Positions 8,377-18,459 of a DNA stretch of 64,000 nt are shown piece by piece. Where the stretch lies: contig PYSS01000009.1 of assembly GCA_003049465.1 (NCBI GenBank), positions 469,814 through 533,813 on the forward strand. Direction: 5' to 3'. Below the pieces are notes generated by a model. It ran no database searches. It was not told the origin of the DNA and saw only the letters and a list, made by a program, of their open reading frames with translations. How positions within the stretch are numbered: position 1 is the first letter of the stretch; each line of letters begins with the position of its first letter. This stretch comes from Magnaporthiopsis rhizophila. Its lineage: Eukaryota > Ascomycota > Sordariomycetes > Magnaporthales > Magnaporthaceae. The position numbers and the translations under genes are program-made.

Positions 8377-9394
8377 AGAGGCATGCTTCCCAAGCCCCAT
8401 GGGGTCTGCATTCCTGACGATATCTCTCTCGCTTGCACCCCACTCTCACAATGTGCTTTCACGGGGATGGTAGCGAGCATCAACCAGCGTTTAGCGGAGG
8501 ATCGGAACAGCATTCCTTCGCACACGCCATACGACCACCAAGATTTCGTCAGCTGTTGGAGACATTTTCTTTTTGGAGGGTACCATTTGTGGACAGGGAG
8601 CAAAGGACGGAGTGTTTACGAGCAGATGCCGGGTATCTGCAAAGATGATTGGCAGAAGTGGTGGCAGACGTGATGATATCGTTTCCATTCGTCAACAAGT
8701 CGTGACCTTTTTTAGTCTTTGTACTTTTCGACCAACTCACCTTGCCTCTTCTCGAGGTATTTCACTCGTTACCGCAGATAGCAATACGAAACTGGCTTTC
8801 GTAAAACAATACGTTCCTTATTGCAAAAAAGTGATGATTTTAATTATCCTGTTGTTATGTCGTGCTGTCGCCAAATGTGCTCGTTTGGATTTGTGGTTGC
8901 TTTTAACCGAGTGGGCCATTCAGAGTTTTTTTTTTTTGTTTTATAGACAATGGAGGTGGGGGCGTTGTGTATAGGGTTTGCTACAGGATGTCACAAGGCT
9001 GCTGAATGAATAAATAAAAGAAAGGTCTCCCTAAACTTGACAGCGAGTTTTTATGGTGGGGTCCCTAGAGGCCTTCCATTGATATGTAGGGACGTGTGCG
9101 ATACTACGTATTTGTGTGTTTTTATGTTTTTTTTTTGCTTCCGAAAAGGGTCCCTACCAAAAAGAAAAACGTAAATGCCGGAACACTTGCATGAAAAAGG
9201 CTTATTGTTGGTAGGAGTCTGTACTCCTGTTTGACGGCTCGGAGAGCCCCAAAAGTGATGAACAAAGATCTCTGTGATCTGGGGGAAAGTCCTATTATTG
9301 TGCATAAGGGGAAAGGATCTATCTGCCTAAGGTAGAGCTCTGGATAGCCCTTTATAAGCGCGGAGGTGATCGCCCAGAGGGCGGGCTTCCGCTC

Positions 9395-9416
9395 CCCACG
9401 TGACAACTCACGTGGG
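9395..9416. repeat. Perfect inverted repeat, 9-bp arms, 4-base loop
   Basis: CCCACGTGA, loop CAAC, then TCACGTGGG. The arms contain CACGTG, an E-box-like hexamer, twice. It lies in an otherwise AT-rich non-coding region. Confidence 0.7.
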
Positions 9417-9439
9417 CCCGCCCGGGTCCCAGAAGGACT

Positions 9440-9462
9440 GGGGCCCTTTCCGTGAGGGCCCC
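9440..9462. repeat. Perfect inverted repeat, 8-bp arms
   Basis: GGGGCCCT and AGGGCCCC separated by seven bases, 24 bases after the preceding hairpin. Function unknown. Confidence 0.6.
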
Positions 9463-10753
9463 CTTTAACAGATCGCACGCGCACACCAGTGCTATTCCAA
9501 CACTTATAGCCCATTTAAAATTTAAACGTTGAGCTAGACTAATGCCTGTTTTTATCTTTTCCATACTAATTTTAAGAACCGCTTGTTTTCTTGTTGGTGG
9601 ATCCAGGCAAGGGGCTCCCTGGCCCATGTAAAAAGCTTAATAAATAGGTAGGCCGGATTGTCGGCTCGCCCGACTCGGACTTTGTTCGATTTGTGCATCG
9701 GAACCACGGGTATAGAAAAGCGGTGTTTCGTACCCTTAAATGTGAACCCACCTCGAATCAGGCCCATATATGCATGAACATCGACTCAGCGCTCTCATTC
9801 CTGGTGACCTCCTCCCAGAGCTCTGCTCTCTGCTCGCGCTGGCCGCCGCCACTGTATACTTCTCCCCCATTTCCAGTCTAACACAGTGCCTTAAATTTTG
9901 TTTTATACTGACGTTTAAAAATTATACATGGCCAAACGGGGTATAAAACTACCTGTTTTGACCTTTTAAATGGAAAAGACAAAAAACACTCTTGGTGTCG
10001 CCCACGCCCTAGGTTGACGGATGATAACCAGTTCCATGGGAGACCTTAGTGATGAAAGTTCTCTGAGGTAAAAGAACATGAGATGTCGTCTCGCCACAAG
10101 CTATCTCTCTTCTCTATGCTCTGAGCTCTCAAGGTCACAAACTGGGGGTCCACCTGTGAGGTAAAAAGTTGCACTGAACGGCACAGCAGAATCTAGCTCA
10201 CAAAGCTCTGTCGGAGAGGGGTTTCAGCAAGACTGTCCCACCATGGCTCTCTTTCCATCTGAATCCCCTGCGTCGTCTCACTGCGTCTGGCCAGTGAAGG
10301 AACAGATGAGAGGAAATGTCGTTGCGGTAGTTAACTACCAAAGGGATATATTCTGACACATATACCTAGGCGGCAGGTAACTATTAGAACAAGGTGGAGG
10401 CAAAAGAAAGAATCGAGACGTGGGAACAAAGATGGGTTGTGCGGCAATGCCAACCAAAGGGTAAAAACATATGCCATTATGAAGAATTCCAGCTACAATA
10501 CAAGTGACGAAATGGCTGGCCGTCCGAGGCCGTGTGCTTCACCAACCCTGGTGTCCTCCCTCGAATTCTCCAACGCAAAGCCTCCCACAGACAAAAGAAT
10601 CCCCAAACTCCAAGCTTTCAACAGACAAAAGAGTAAAATGATCTTATTGGAAAAACAAAAGAAAAAAAAAAAACGACCCAACTGGAAACAAAGCTGCCGC
10701 TCGAACGTGGAGATTTCTGAACCCGACCCTCCGATGGGGATGGTGGGGCTCTC

Positions 10754-11835
10754 TTAGGTGCGGCGGCGATGCATCGCGGTCCTGGCCAAACGGACCGTGC
10801 GCATGGCCGTTCTTGGGCCCGGCTGGCCAGAGCTGGGGTTGCCACCACGGACCGGGCCGGGGGCTGGGAGCGCTGGGCCGGCCGCCAAGCCGGGGCGCAC
10901 CGATGGCCGCTGCTGCGCGGCGTTGCTTCCGCGGCGCATGATGGCCTCGGCAACCGACAGCTGCGGAATGCCGTCGGCCTTTGAGGCGGAGGAGGAGACG
11001 GCGGCGCTTGACTCTGCGGCCATCGCCGCGGTGGCTGGGCCGGGGTTGGCTCGGTCGCCGGCCTTGTCGTCTGTCGCGGCGTTTCCCGTCTGGCGGGGCG
11101 TCGGAGCGTCATCGCCGATGACGATGGGGGAGGACGCGTGGCTGCCCGGCCTCTGCGCCATCCTCAGGGCGACTTTGACTGCCCTTCGCTTTCGGCGGTG
11201 CTCCGCCGGGTCTTGGGCTTGGTCCTCGGCGGCAGGAGCAGGAGCAGGAGTAGGAGCAGCCGCAGCGTCAGTCGCGCCCCTCTGGCGCTTGAGGGCGTGC
11301 GCCATGCGGCAGCGGGGCGAGCGCTTCGTGTGCTCCTCGAACGGGTCGTCGTCGGCCTCCCAGCCGTCGACGTTGATCTCGCACGACGGGCAGATGCAGT
11401 TGTCCATCGGGTCCGGCCGATCCTGGTCGTCGTAGGACCATGCGGATGATGCGGCGGGACGGCGGGCCATCTCGGCGGGCAGGCCCGTGGTGACACCATA
11501 AGGGTCGTAGAAGAAGCCGGCCGCTGCGAGGTCCTTGGGTGCCGGACGGGCGTGCGGCCAGGGCATTTTCTCAAACGACTCCAACCTCGCGGATGGCGCG
11601 TTGTAGTCGCCTATGCTGAGCATCAGTCTCTTCGCCGCTGCCAGCTTGTCGGGGCACGGTCCTGGCTTGGTGGCACCCGCCGGCGTCTGGGAGGGACCTG
11701 CCAGCTTCTTGGGGCGGCCTCGGCGGCCTCCTCGCTTCCGCTCGGGCATGATGATCGGCTTTTGGGGTCTCCAGTTAGTAACTATTGCGAGGCAAAGAGT
11801 GTTGAATGGCGATAAACATAAAAAGTACATACCAT
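10754..11835 (-). CDS. AT-hook and single-BIR-domain protein
   Basis: The main exon is 11758-10754. An ATG at 11835-11833 directly followed by GTATGT, with a TTACTAAC branch site and AG at 11760-11759, would add Met-Pro-Ile-Ile and give 335 residues; otherwise the start is ATG 11749 (331 residues, numbering used here). Residues 6-15 are an AT-hook (RGGRRGRPKK). Residues about 55-150 form a BIR zinc fold: RLESFEKMPWPH, LAAAGFFYDPYG, then the exact pattern C120-x2-C123-x16-H140-x6-C147. An insertion of about 35 residues separates the two halves, as in fungal Bir1. The C-terminal half is Ala/Pro-rich and disordered. BIR proteins of fungi act in the chromosomal passenger complex at the centromere (Bir1/survivin), but those have two BIR domains and are longer. 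The AT-hook points to AT-rich DNA binding. Confidence 0.8.
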
Positions 11836-13239
11836 CACGTTTGTGTGGCGACCTAGGCAACGATAGATGGAGGTTGTAACGATGGAAGGAGACTCCAACG
11901 ATGGCTGGAGGCTGCAACGATGTTTGCTGCGGGTGGTGGTTTGTGAAGTATTTTCGATGTGAGTGTGGAGAGGAGCAGGAGGTTTGGGAGTTTATATCCT
12001 CGAGGAGGGCGGCTAGGACGCTGCTTCCTTCCCAGGCGTTGATGAACGCGTTGCTGCTTTGAGCCACGTGTTCGTCCCAGTCAAATTTCGTGCTTGATAT
12101 TGCAAATCTGGCAAGCACGCGGGTCGAAGACAGATGCCGACGCGCCACGCACGCGGGGCGAGCAGGGTGTATGCGGTAACTTGGCCGAGCAAGAAACTGG
12201 AAGGGTAGGAGAGACAGTCAGGGACAGACACGTCGGAGTTTGACGAGAAAGGCGGTTGGGGACTGATCTGCCTCGCAGCTGAGAAAAATATAAGCGGAAG
12301 GAAGGTGGTGGTAAGAGAGAGGTGGATAAGAAATAACCCAAATTGTGGGCAGAGGATTTTCCCGACCCTTTTTTCCTCCTGTTTTTTTTTGGGAGTGCAC
12401 GGAGGCCATGTGATCTGGGTTGCGCGCTGCCTTATTTCATGGCCGGTTGGCATCAGCTGCCCAGGCAACAACGGCAGGCGCGGGTGACAGTCGATACGCG
12501 GAGGAGAGCGTGCAGGCTTTGGCGCCAGCAAAGCAACATGCTCAGCTCCGGGTTGTATCACTGGACTGAGAGGCAGACTGGGATGGGAGAGACAAGTAAA
12601 TGAAAAACGGGATCCCCCTGGGCAACACTTTTTGCTTATATATCATCCGCGGTTTGCCTGTGGGAGGTGGTCGACTCAAGGCGGTGGGAGCACGCCCAAA
12701 AATGTGAGGATGGCCCTGTATATGGATATATTATCACCACTACAATTTGTTCCAACTGAGTGCCAGAGGAACGGCCCAGCAACCGTAAACGAGCCACACG
12801 TAATTACGTACGAAAAACGCCTCTGGCCTTAGTTTGCAAACCGACTTTTAGGATAACTCGCGTTCTTGATGAGCCTCCTGTAGCCTTGCGTTGGGCGGTG
12901 ACTCTAGTTATGTCGTCTACAAAGCCTAACCCTGGGGCGTACGCTTGACGGTCAAAATACGGGTCAGCATGATTCTTGATATGTGGTTCTTGAAGACATA
13001 TACATATATCTAACACATCGTTGATTAAGCTGGCCATGGATTTAAGATGACCATTTTTCCGCGACTGGAAATTCCGGCGCAGCGACGAGTTTTACCTTAC
13101 TTAATAAGCCTCATGGTCGGGGACGTCATTAGTGAAGGTCATGAGCCTTGTCCGCCGTTGCTCATGGCTCAAAACCAAAAAGTGCATGATCCATGGCTCG
13201 GAGGCCTGGTCAATGACGAAATCGCCCACACGACGCTGC
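11836..13239. other. Intergenic, promoter side of the BIR gene
   Basis: Short overlapping frames only. The first few hundred bases are the probable 5' leader and promoter of the minus-strand BIR gene. The 12600-13050 part is AT-rich and featureless. From about 13240 to 13100 the minus strand may hold further decayed sequence of the next gene. Confidence 0.4.
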
Positions 13240-14706
13240 TCCTGTTATCGCTGCCGCTTCGTGGTGTTCTGGCACCTGACATGTGTAATCTAGACGGCGT
13301 CGTAAACTGTCTGCTTCCGTATTTTGAGCGCGAGAAGACAAGAGCCCAGATAGGGCGTCCACGCGAGCGGCTGATCCTTTCTGAAGCAGGCCCAGACGCT
13401 GTCGTTGAGAGCGGGGGAGGTAAATGATCAGCCATACGGTCCCAAATCACGCATCAGCAACTAGAGATGCTTGCTCACCTGCTTGATACCTGGAACAGGG
13501 CAAACAACGTTCGCCGTTCCTTGATTGTAGGGCGGCGTCTCGTCACGGGCATCTGTAGCCCAAGCTGGCCGCCCTGGATCCGGTACGGTTTGGGCATGGG
13601 CGGATTTCTGTGGAGGTCAAGTTCTCGGGTCATAGCCATGGCAAGCTGTAACGTCATGGAAGCAAAAAGTTTGTCCTTCCTGAAGACATGGGACCTGAAA
13701 GTAGAGAGAGGGATGGTTAGACTGAGCGTTTCCCATGGGAAAAGACGACTTGCAACTAGAACAGGCTTGAAGCATACATACCAATTGGTGAAGGCGATCA
13801 GTCCAAGGAGTAGATCAAGGTCGGTAAGCTTCTCGGCAACAATTATCCGCGATATGATGCTCCAGGTGGTCTCCTCCATGGAGAACTGCGTTGCTATGGA
13901 TTGTTCAGTTAGGGTCACGATGACAAGCCACAAAAGTGGCTTCTCTTTGAGGAGCTCATGGGCGGATGTCTCGATCCAGGTGCACGAATGGGAAGATGGG
14001 AAGGAAGACGTCTCGAAAGACGTCCAGGCGCCCTTCTTGCTTAACCATATTCAAGTCCCACAGACGGCGCACGGATTGGATGTCGCTGGCCACGGACGGC
14101 ATCTCTGCTGCGCCGGCTGAACTGGGCGATGATCCGATGCTGCCGTCAACAGAGTCGCTTACCGTGGCCGAGTCCATCACGATATCGGGAAGGCCCAAGT
14201 CGGCCCCAGCAGGATTGACACTTGCTGTTGAGCCTCCATCTACGGCTGTGAGCTCTTGCTTGGAAATCGAAGTCGTCATTTGCACACGAATGAATGAGAC
14301 CAGGTCATCGATGGTCTTGCCAGTCTTCTCGTCAAGGTCTGATATGGCTGCGCCTGGGGTTGCGGGTTCGTTGCGTCGTGGGCGGCTGGCGTTAGGAGCT
14401 CCGGGAGGCGGTGATCGTGACTTGCGCTTGCGTATATCTGCGGACGGCTCGCATTGCTTCCGAAGGGGATGGCACCTGTGACGGATGGATGTTAGCAGGG
14501 ACAGCTTGTCAAGTTCCGGGGCCTTCACTCTGGCTACCAAGGCCGCAATGCCCTCATCGCCGGGCCGGTCGTGCAGCTCACCTCTCGCATCCGGCTCCGT
14601 CCTGGCGAAGAATGCATTTGCAATTTCCGCGGACGCATTCTGCGCAGGTCTGGCCGTCCGCGGCTTGAATGCAGAACTCTGACGGCTTTGCAGCATCCGT
14701 GTTGAA
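13240..14706 (-). pseudogene. Zn2Cys6 transcription factor, frameshifted and C-terminally decayed
   Basis: The zinc cluster is split by an intron: exon 14706-14582 encodes TCAECVRGNCKCILRQ and GAGCE, and the next exon, from 14475, encodes RCHPLRKQCEPSADIRKRKSR. A Ser/Pro-rich linker and the conserved FLPIFPFVHL follow, but then the frame stops (TGA 13956-13958). One or two bases out of frame the family sequence resumes as AHELLKEKPLLWLVIVTLTEQ, then after an intron (W/SHVFRKDKLF) DLHRNPP and RPTIKERRTLFALF. Another exon beginning at 13398 gives SVWACFRKDQPLAWTPYLGSC and then hits stop codons. The start is unresolved: the zinc exon has no ATG and is preceded by an AG that could be a splice acceptor. 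Such factors regulate metabolic genes from the nucleus; this copy looks non-functional. Confidence 0.7.
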
Positions 14707-15084
14707 CTACGTTGCGTGCTTGAGCTTATGTCGACTTTCCGTCAGGCAGTGTGCACGGGTTTTGAACCGACGGGAGCTGCGGACCCCGTGGATAGAGTGT
14801 GGGTGGGCTGGGTTGGAAGATGGTTCGATTTTTTCCAATGCAGTCGGCTCGCCCGCCAACCATGAAATTCGCCAGGTACATGGGATGTCCAGCCCGAGGA
14901 ATTTCCACACCTTGCCGCGGAATTCGCCATCCCCAAGATCTCTCACCACATCCTAAAGACTTCCATGGAGGTAACATTTTCTATATCATGCTTCTCCTAC
15001 CGCCTTCTGATGGAAGGTGAAAAAGCGTTCGATCCTTCAACACAGCCTTTTAAAAGCCTAGCGCACGTAGCGTTCGAGCAAACA
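14707..15084. other. Intergenic between two relics
   Basis: It may contain the missing 5' exon of the Zn2Cys6 relic (candidate ATGs on the minus strand near 14860-14890). Nothing else is supported. Confidence 0.35.
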
Positions 15085-15990
15085 CATGCCTGGCTATGCC
15101 CGCCGCCCTTATCGCCTCGTCAAGCAAGTTTTCCTAGGCAAACCAAACATCGAGCAAGACGACCTTCCGGATTTGACTGTTATCCGGGTTATTCTCCTCA
15201 CGGGATCAAACATAGGTGTCGGCGAGTAGCTGGCCCGGATCCTGTACGCCAGAAATGCCCATGCTACGCCATGGCGCGCTCCAAGGAGAAGTCATAAAAG
15301 GCGATAGACAACACCAAGGCAGCGGTGCCACACTCTCAGGGCCGACCGATCTTCCTCCGTCTCAATCTTGCGGATCCTGACGCCGCCAACGCAGCTGCCC
15401 AGGAGTTCACGCGGCGGGAGCAGAGGCCTGACGTGCTCGTCCATGACGTCGGCGTCGCCTTCCCCGGGACGCACGGGCTCCGGGACCGCGCAGGGCGCCG
15501 GGCTGGTGCTGGGAGTCAACGTACTGGGCCCTTCCTGGCTGACGTGCCTCGTGACGCCCCTCATTGCCTCGACGGCCGCGCTCCCCTCGTCGCCCAAGGG
15601 ACGTGCCCGTCCACGTCGTCTGTCTCGCGTCATTGGCCGCCCGAGGCGCACAGCCCGATCACCCTCAAAGGCGCGCTGGCCGACTGGGTCGGGTTGTCCG
15701 GGGCGGACTGGTACTTCTACAGCAAGCTCTGCAACTACCCCTACAAGCGGTCGAGTTTGCGGCCCGCCACCACGGCGAGCCGATCTTGTCTCCCTCGCTG
15801 AACCTGGGAAACCTCGGCTCGGACCTGTGGCGCACGCAGGGGGGCGCCTGACCGTGTGCCTGATGCGCAAGACGATACTGTGCCCGTCCGTGTACGGGGC
15901 CTACAGTTGCTTGGTTGTTTGCGGAATTCTCGTCCGAGCTCGCCTGTGGTCTGTTGCTTCCAACATCCTTGTGGGTGTCTGGTCACTAAC
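15085..15990 (+). pseudogene. Short-chain dehydrogenase/reductase relic with several frameshifts
   Basis: Fragments in shifting plus frames line up in order with a retinol-dehydrogenase-like SDR. DLPDLTVIRVILLTGSNIGVG (the TGxxxGxG NADP site) is followed by an in-frame TAG at about 15220. Then come LARILYARNAHAT, IFLRLNLADPDAANAAAQEF, GLVLGVNVLGPSWLTCLVTP, SGADWYFYSKLCNYPYK (the YxxxK active site, S-K-x-N context), LNLGNLGSDLWRTQG and KTILCPSVYGAYS. At least four frame changes and one stop separate them. It was a cytosolic NAD(P)-dependent oxidoreductase; the copy is dead as read. The long minus-strand frame across this region is a shadow. Confidence 0.75.
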
Positions 15991-16643
15991 TCATGTCTTG
16001 AACAAAAACTAGTCGCTCCATGGAAAGGCCGTGGCAGGGGAACATATCCAAGGAGATGGCCGATGTGCCGAAGCGCAAGTCTGAGAGCGGCAGCGTAATA
16101 GCGAGTGAATTCTGGGACTGATCGGAGGAGTAGGTCAAGGAATAACTCTGAGATTCCTTGGAGTGTTGCCGTCGACAGAACACGGATACCTGCTCGACCG
16201 CCGGGCAGTTTTCTCTGGTGATGCCCCAGGGTGTTCGTTGGCAGAGGTAGGGCGTGGTTGAGCAAGCACAGGAGTTCAGACTCGAGGGTTTAATAGAAAA
16301 GGGGTTCCTGGGCATTATCACGCTCCTGTATGTTTCTTTTAAATATACTATTTAGAGCTGTTTCGCTTACTTTTCCCCGTGTTAATCCGTGTTGTCAGAT
16401 TTCTTGTCGTTCATAGGCATGTTGGACGTCGGCTACCCTAACCCTCCCGCTGTTGCCACCAAACAACTGGAGGCTTGACCTGGGTTTTCCAGTGGAGGCA
16501 GACTGTCGCGTCATCGATCGCCACGCAAATCCTCACCAGCGCCGAACCGCAGGAAAATCTCTCGCAACTTACCATGTCTTGCCGAGTCGGGAACATTCCA
16601 AGTTGCTTGATTCCCCCGGATTGAAGTTCGGGCTGCGGACAGG
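15991..16643. other. Intergenic
   Basis: 3' flank of the SDR relic, then an AT-rich patch near 16340-16400, then the promoter of the DnaJC28-like gene. No gene seen. Confidence 0.45.
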
Positions 16644-18293
16644 ATGCATCGACCGCCCGCCCGCATCTTCGCAGCCTGCCTGCGAAGGCCCCCAGCCCCC
16701 GCCACACACCATCCGCTCTTCCCGACCCCGCGACCATACTCCAACGAGTCCAAGAGCCGCCCCGATACAGCCACCTCTGCCTCCCCCACGCCTTCGCCCT
16801 CGCCGCCCCGCGATGAGCCCACCCCACCCGCCGAGCAAGGGGCCATGTCGCGGCGCCTGGAAGAAGCGACCGAGGAGGCCTTGCTGACGGGCGGGCGCTC
16901 CGGCCGCCGCGCCGTTGAGGACGCCGGCTTCTCGGCTGAGCTCAAGGAGCGTCTGCTCGCCAAGATCGCCGCCTCCCCACCTTCCTACGACGATGCCGCC
17001 ACGTCCGGCATCGCGTCGGCCGTGTCCTCGCTCCCAGCCTCGGCAAGCCGCGGGGCACGCGACCTCGCCACCTCGCAGCCCTGGACGGGAGAGGAGCAGA
17101 CGGCCGACGCCGTGCTGCGCATGCTGAGCGATGCGCACAAGCCGCTCGCCCCGGGCCTGCGCCGCCCAGCAGCAGCAGCCGCCGGCGTCATCGTGGACAT
17201 GCGCCCGCGCCGCGACCCTGCCCTGCGCCCCGGCGAGCGCATATCGGCCGCCCGCGAGCGCGCCACCTCCTACGCTGGCGGCGTAGGGCTCGACGCCGAA
17301 CAGCGCGCCGAGCTGCGCGCCGAGCTGCGCGAGCGCTTCACCTCCGCCGGGGCCGTCATGCCCACCTCCGTGTCCGGCTTGGCGGCGCTGGCCAACGAGC
17401 GGATCGAGGACGCGATCGCGCGGGGCCAGTTCCGCGACATCCCGCGCGGCAAGGACGCGGCGCCCCGGGACGCGCGCGCCGACAGCCCGTTCGTCGACAC
17501 GACCGAGTACATCATGAACAAGATGATCAAGCGCCAGGACATTGTGCCGCCCTGGATCGAGAAGCAGCAGGAGCTGGCAAAAGCGCTGCGCACGTTCCGG
17601 GCCAGGCTGCGCAACGACTGGACCAGGCACGCGGCGAGGTCGATTGCCGGCATGGGCGGGTCGCTGGAGACCCAGGTCGCGAGGGCCGAGGCGTATGCGG
17701 CTGCCGAGGCAGCGCGGAGGAATGGCAGGGTGGTGCACACGTCGACGAGCGGTGAGGCTGCTGAGCATCCGGTCATGGCCAAGATGCGCAAGGAGCTGGG
17801 CGACGAGATCGTGCAGGATGCTCTAGGCCAAGGCTCAGCACCCAGCCGAGCGAACCCCGTAGACACTGACGGTGAGAAGAAGAAGCCGGCGGCGGCGGCG
17901 GCGGCCTGGATAGCGCCGCAGCCCTTCCGGGACCCGGCATGGGAGGCGGCCGAGAAGACGTACATGGAGCTCGCCGTAAGCAACCTCAACAGCATCGCGC
18001 GGTCCTACAACCTCATGGCGCCCGACCTGGCCAAGAAGCCGTATTTTAATCTGCAGCGCGAGCTCGACGCCTGCTTTGCCGATGTCGCGCCGCTGTTGGC
18101 CGACACCATCAGGGAGCGTGCGAGGCGCCCGCAGCGGCCGCCCCTGGACGGCGGTGGAGGCGGTACTCAAAAGGGCGTCCTGGCCAGGCTTGGTGGCGAG
18201 GGGTGGGAGGGCGCGGCTAAAGTGTACGACTCCAAGGCGCCGCACTATGGGTTCAAGGAGATGTGGCGGGATCTGTTTGCCAAATGGAGTTGA
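16644..18293 (+). CDS. Mitochondrial DnaJ homologue subfamily C member 28-like protein (DUF1992)
   Basis: A 549-residue protein with no intron. The first about 35 residues are Arg/Ala/Pro-rich without acidic residues, like a mitochondrial presequence (MHRPPARIFAACLRRPP). Residues about 248-320 carry the DUF1992 signature: NERIEDAIARGQFRDIPRGKD, then TEYIMNKMIKRQDIVPPWIEKQ and RLRNDW. A coiled or helical C-terminal part follows, with a Gly-rich insertion near residue 503. No J domain is seen, as is usual for this fungal branch. The exact role is unknown; human DNAJC28 has been linked to Golgi and mitochondrial processes. It converges on the PIF1 gene with only 166 bp between stops. Long antisense frames here are caused by high GC. 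Confidence 0.82.
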   Translation: MHRPPARIFAACLRRPPAPATHHPLFPTPRPYSNESKSRPDTATSASPTPSPSPPRDEPTPPAEQGAMSRRLEEATEEALLTGGRSGRRAVEDAGFSAELKERLLAKIAASPPSYDDAATSGIASAVSSLPASASRGARDLATSQPWTGEEQTADAVLRMLSDAHKPLAPGLRRPAAAAAGVIVDMRPRRDPALRPGERISAARERATSYAGGVGLDAEQRAELRAELRERFTSAGAVMPTSVSGLAALANERIEDAIARGQFRDIPRGKDAAPRDARADSPFVDTTEYIMNKMIKRQDIVPPWIEKQQELAKALRTFRARLRNDWTRHAARSIAGMGGSLETQVARAEAYAAAEAARRNGRVVHTSTSGEAAEHPVMAKMRKELGDEIVQDALGQGSAPSRANPVDTDGEKKKPAAAAAAWIAPQPFRDPAWEAAEKTYMELAVSNLNSIARSYNLMAPDLAKKPYFNLQRELDACFADVAPLLADTIRERARRPQRPPLDGGGGGTQKGVLARLGGEGWEGAAKVYDSKAPHYGFKEMWRDLFAKWS

Positions 18294-18459
18294 TTCTTTG
18301 TGTCTTCGCATCTAGGGTACTTCTAATTTAACAAAACCCGGTTCATCCTGTACAGTGGTATCTCCAACAAACATATCCTGTCAATCTTCCCATGTATCCA
18401 GCACGTCGTCAAAGCCCGACAACGGACAAGAACAAAACCCATGCTGAGGACGTGCGTCC

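Larger units (their letters stand above)
8377..10753. other. Long gene-poor region, AT-rich with GC hairpins
   Basis: No supported gene on either strand. The stretch just after 8376 is probably the 3' untranslated region of the repeat-peptide gene. T runs lie near 8930 and 9128. Two short perfect inverted repeats lie at 9395-9416 and 9440-9462. The mixture of AT-rich sequence and a GC-rich hairpin island suggests old transposon debris, but no terminal repeats or coding domains could be recognised. Confidence 0.4.

Noticed and set aside
7516..8473. Long frames of 294 (minus) and 317 (plus) codons covering the repeat-peptide gene
   Set aside because: They overlay the repeats in other frames. 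Only the frame starting at 7795 has a signal peptide, dibasic spacing and all-synonymous differences between the repeat copies.
16569..17995. Minus-strand frames of 399 and 241 codons opposite the DnaJC28-like gene
   Set aside because: Antisense shadows of a very GC-rich gene; low-complexity translation, no domain.
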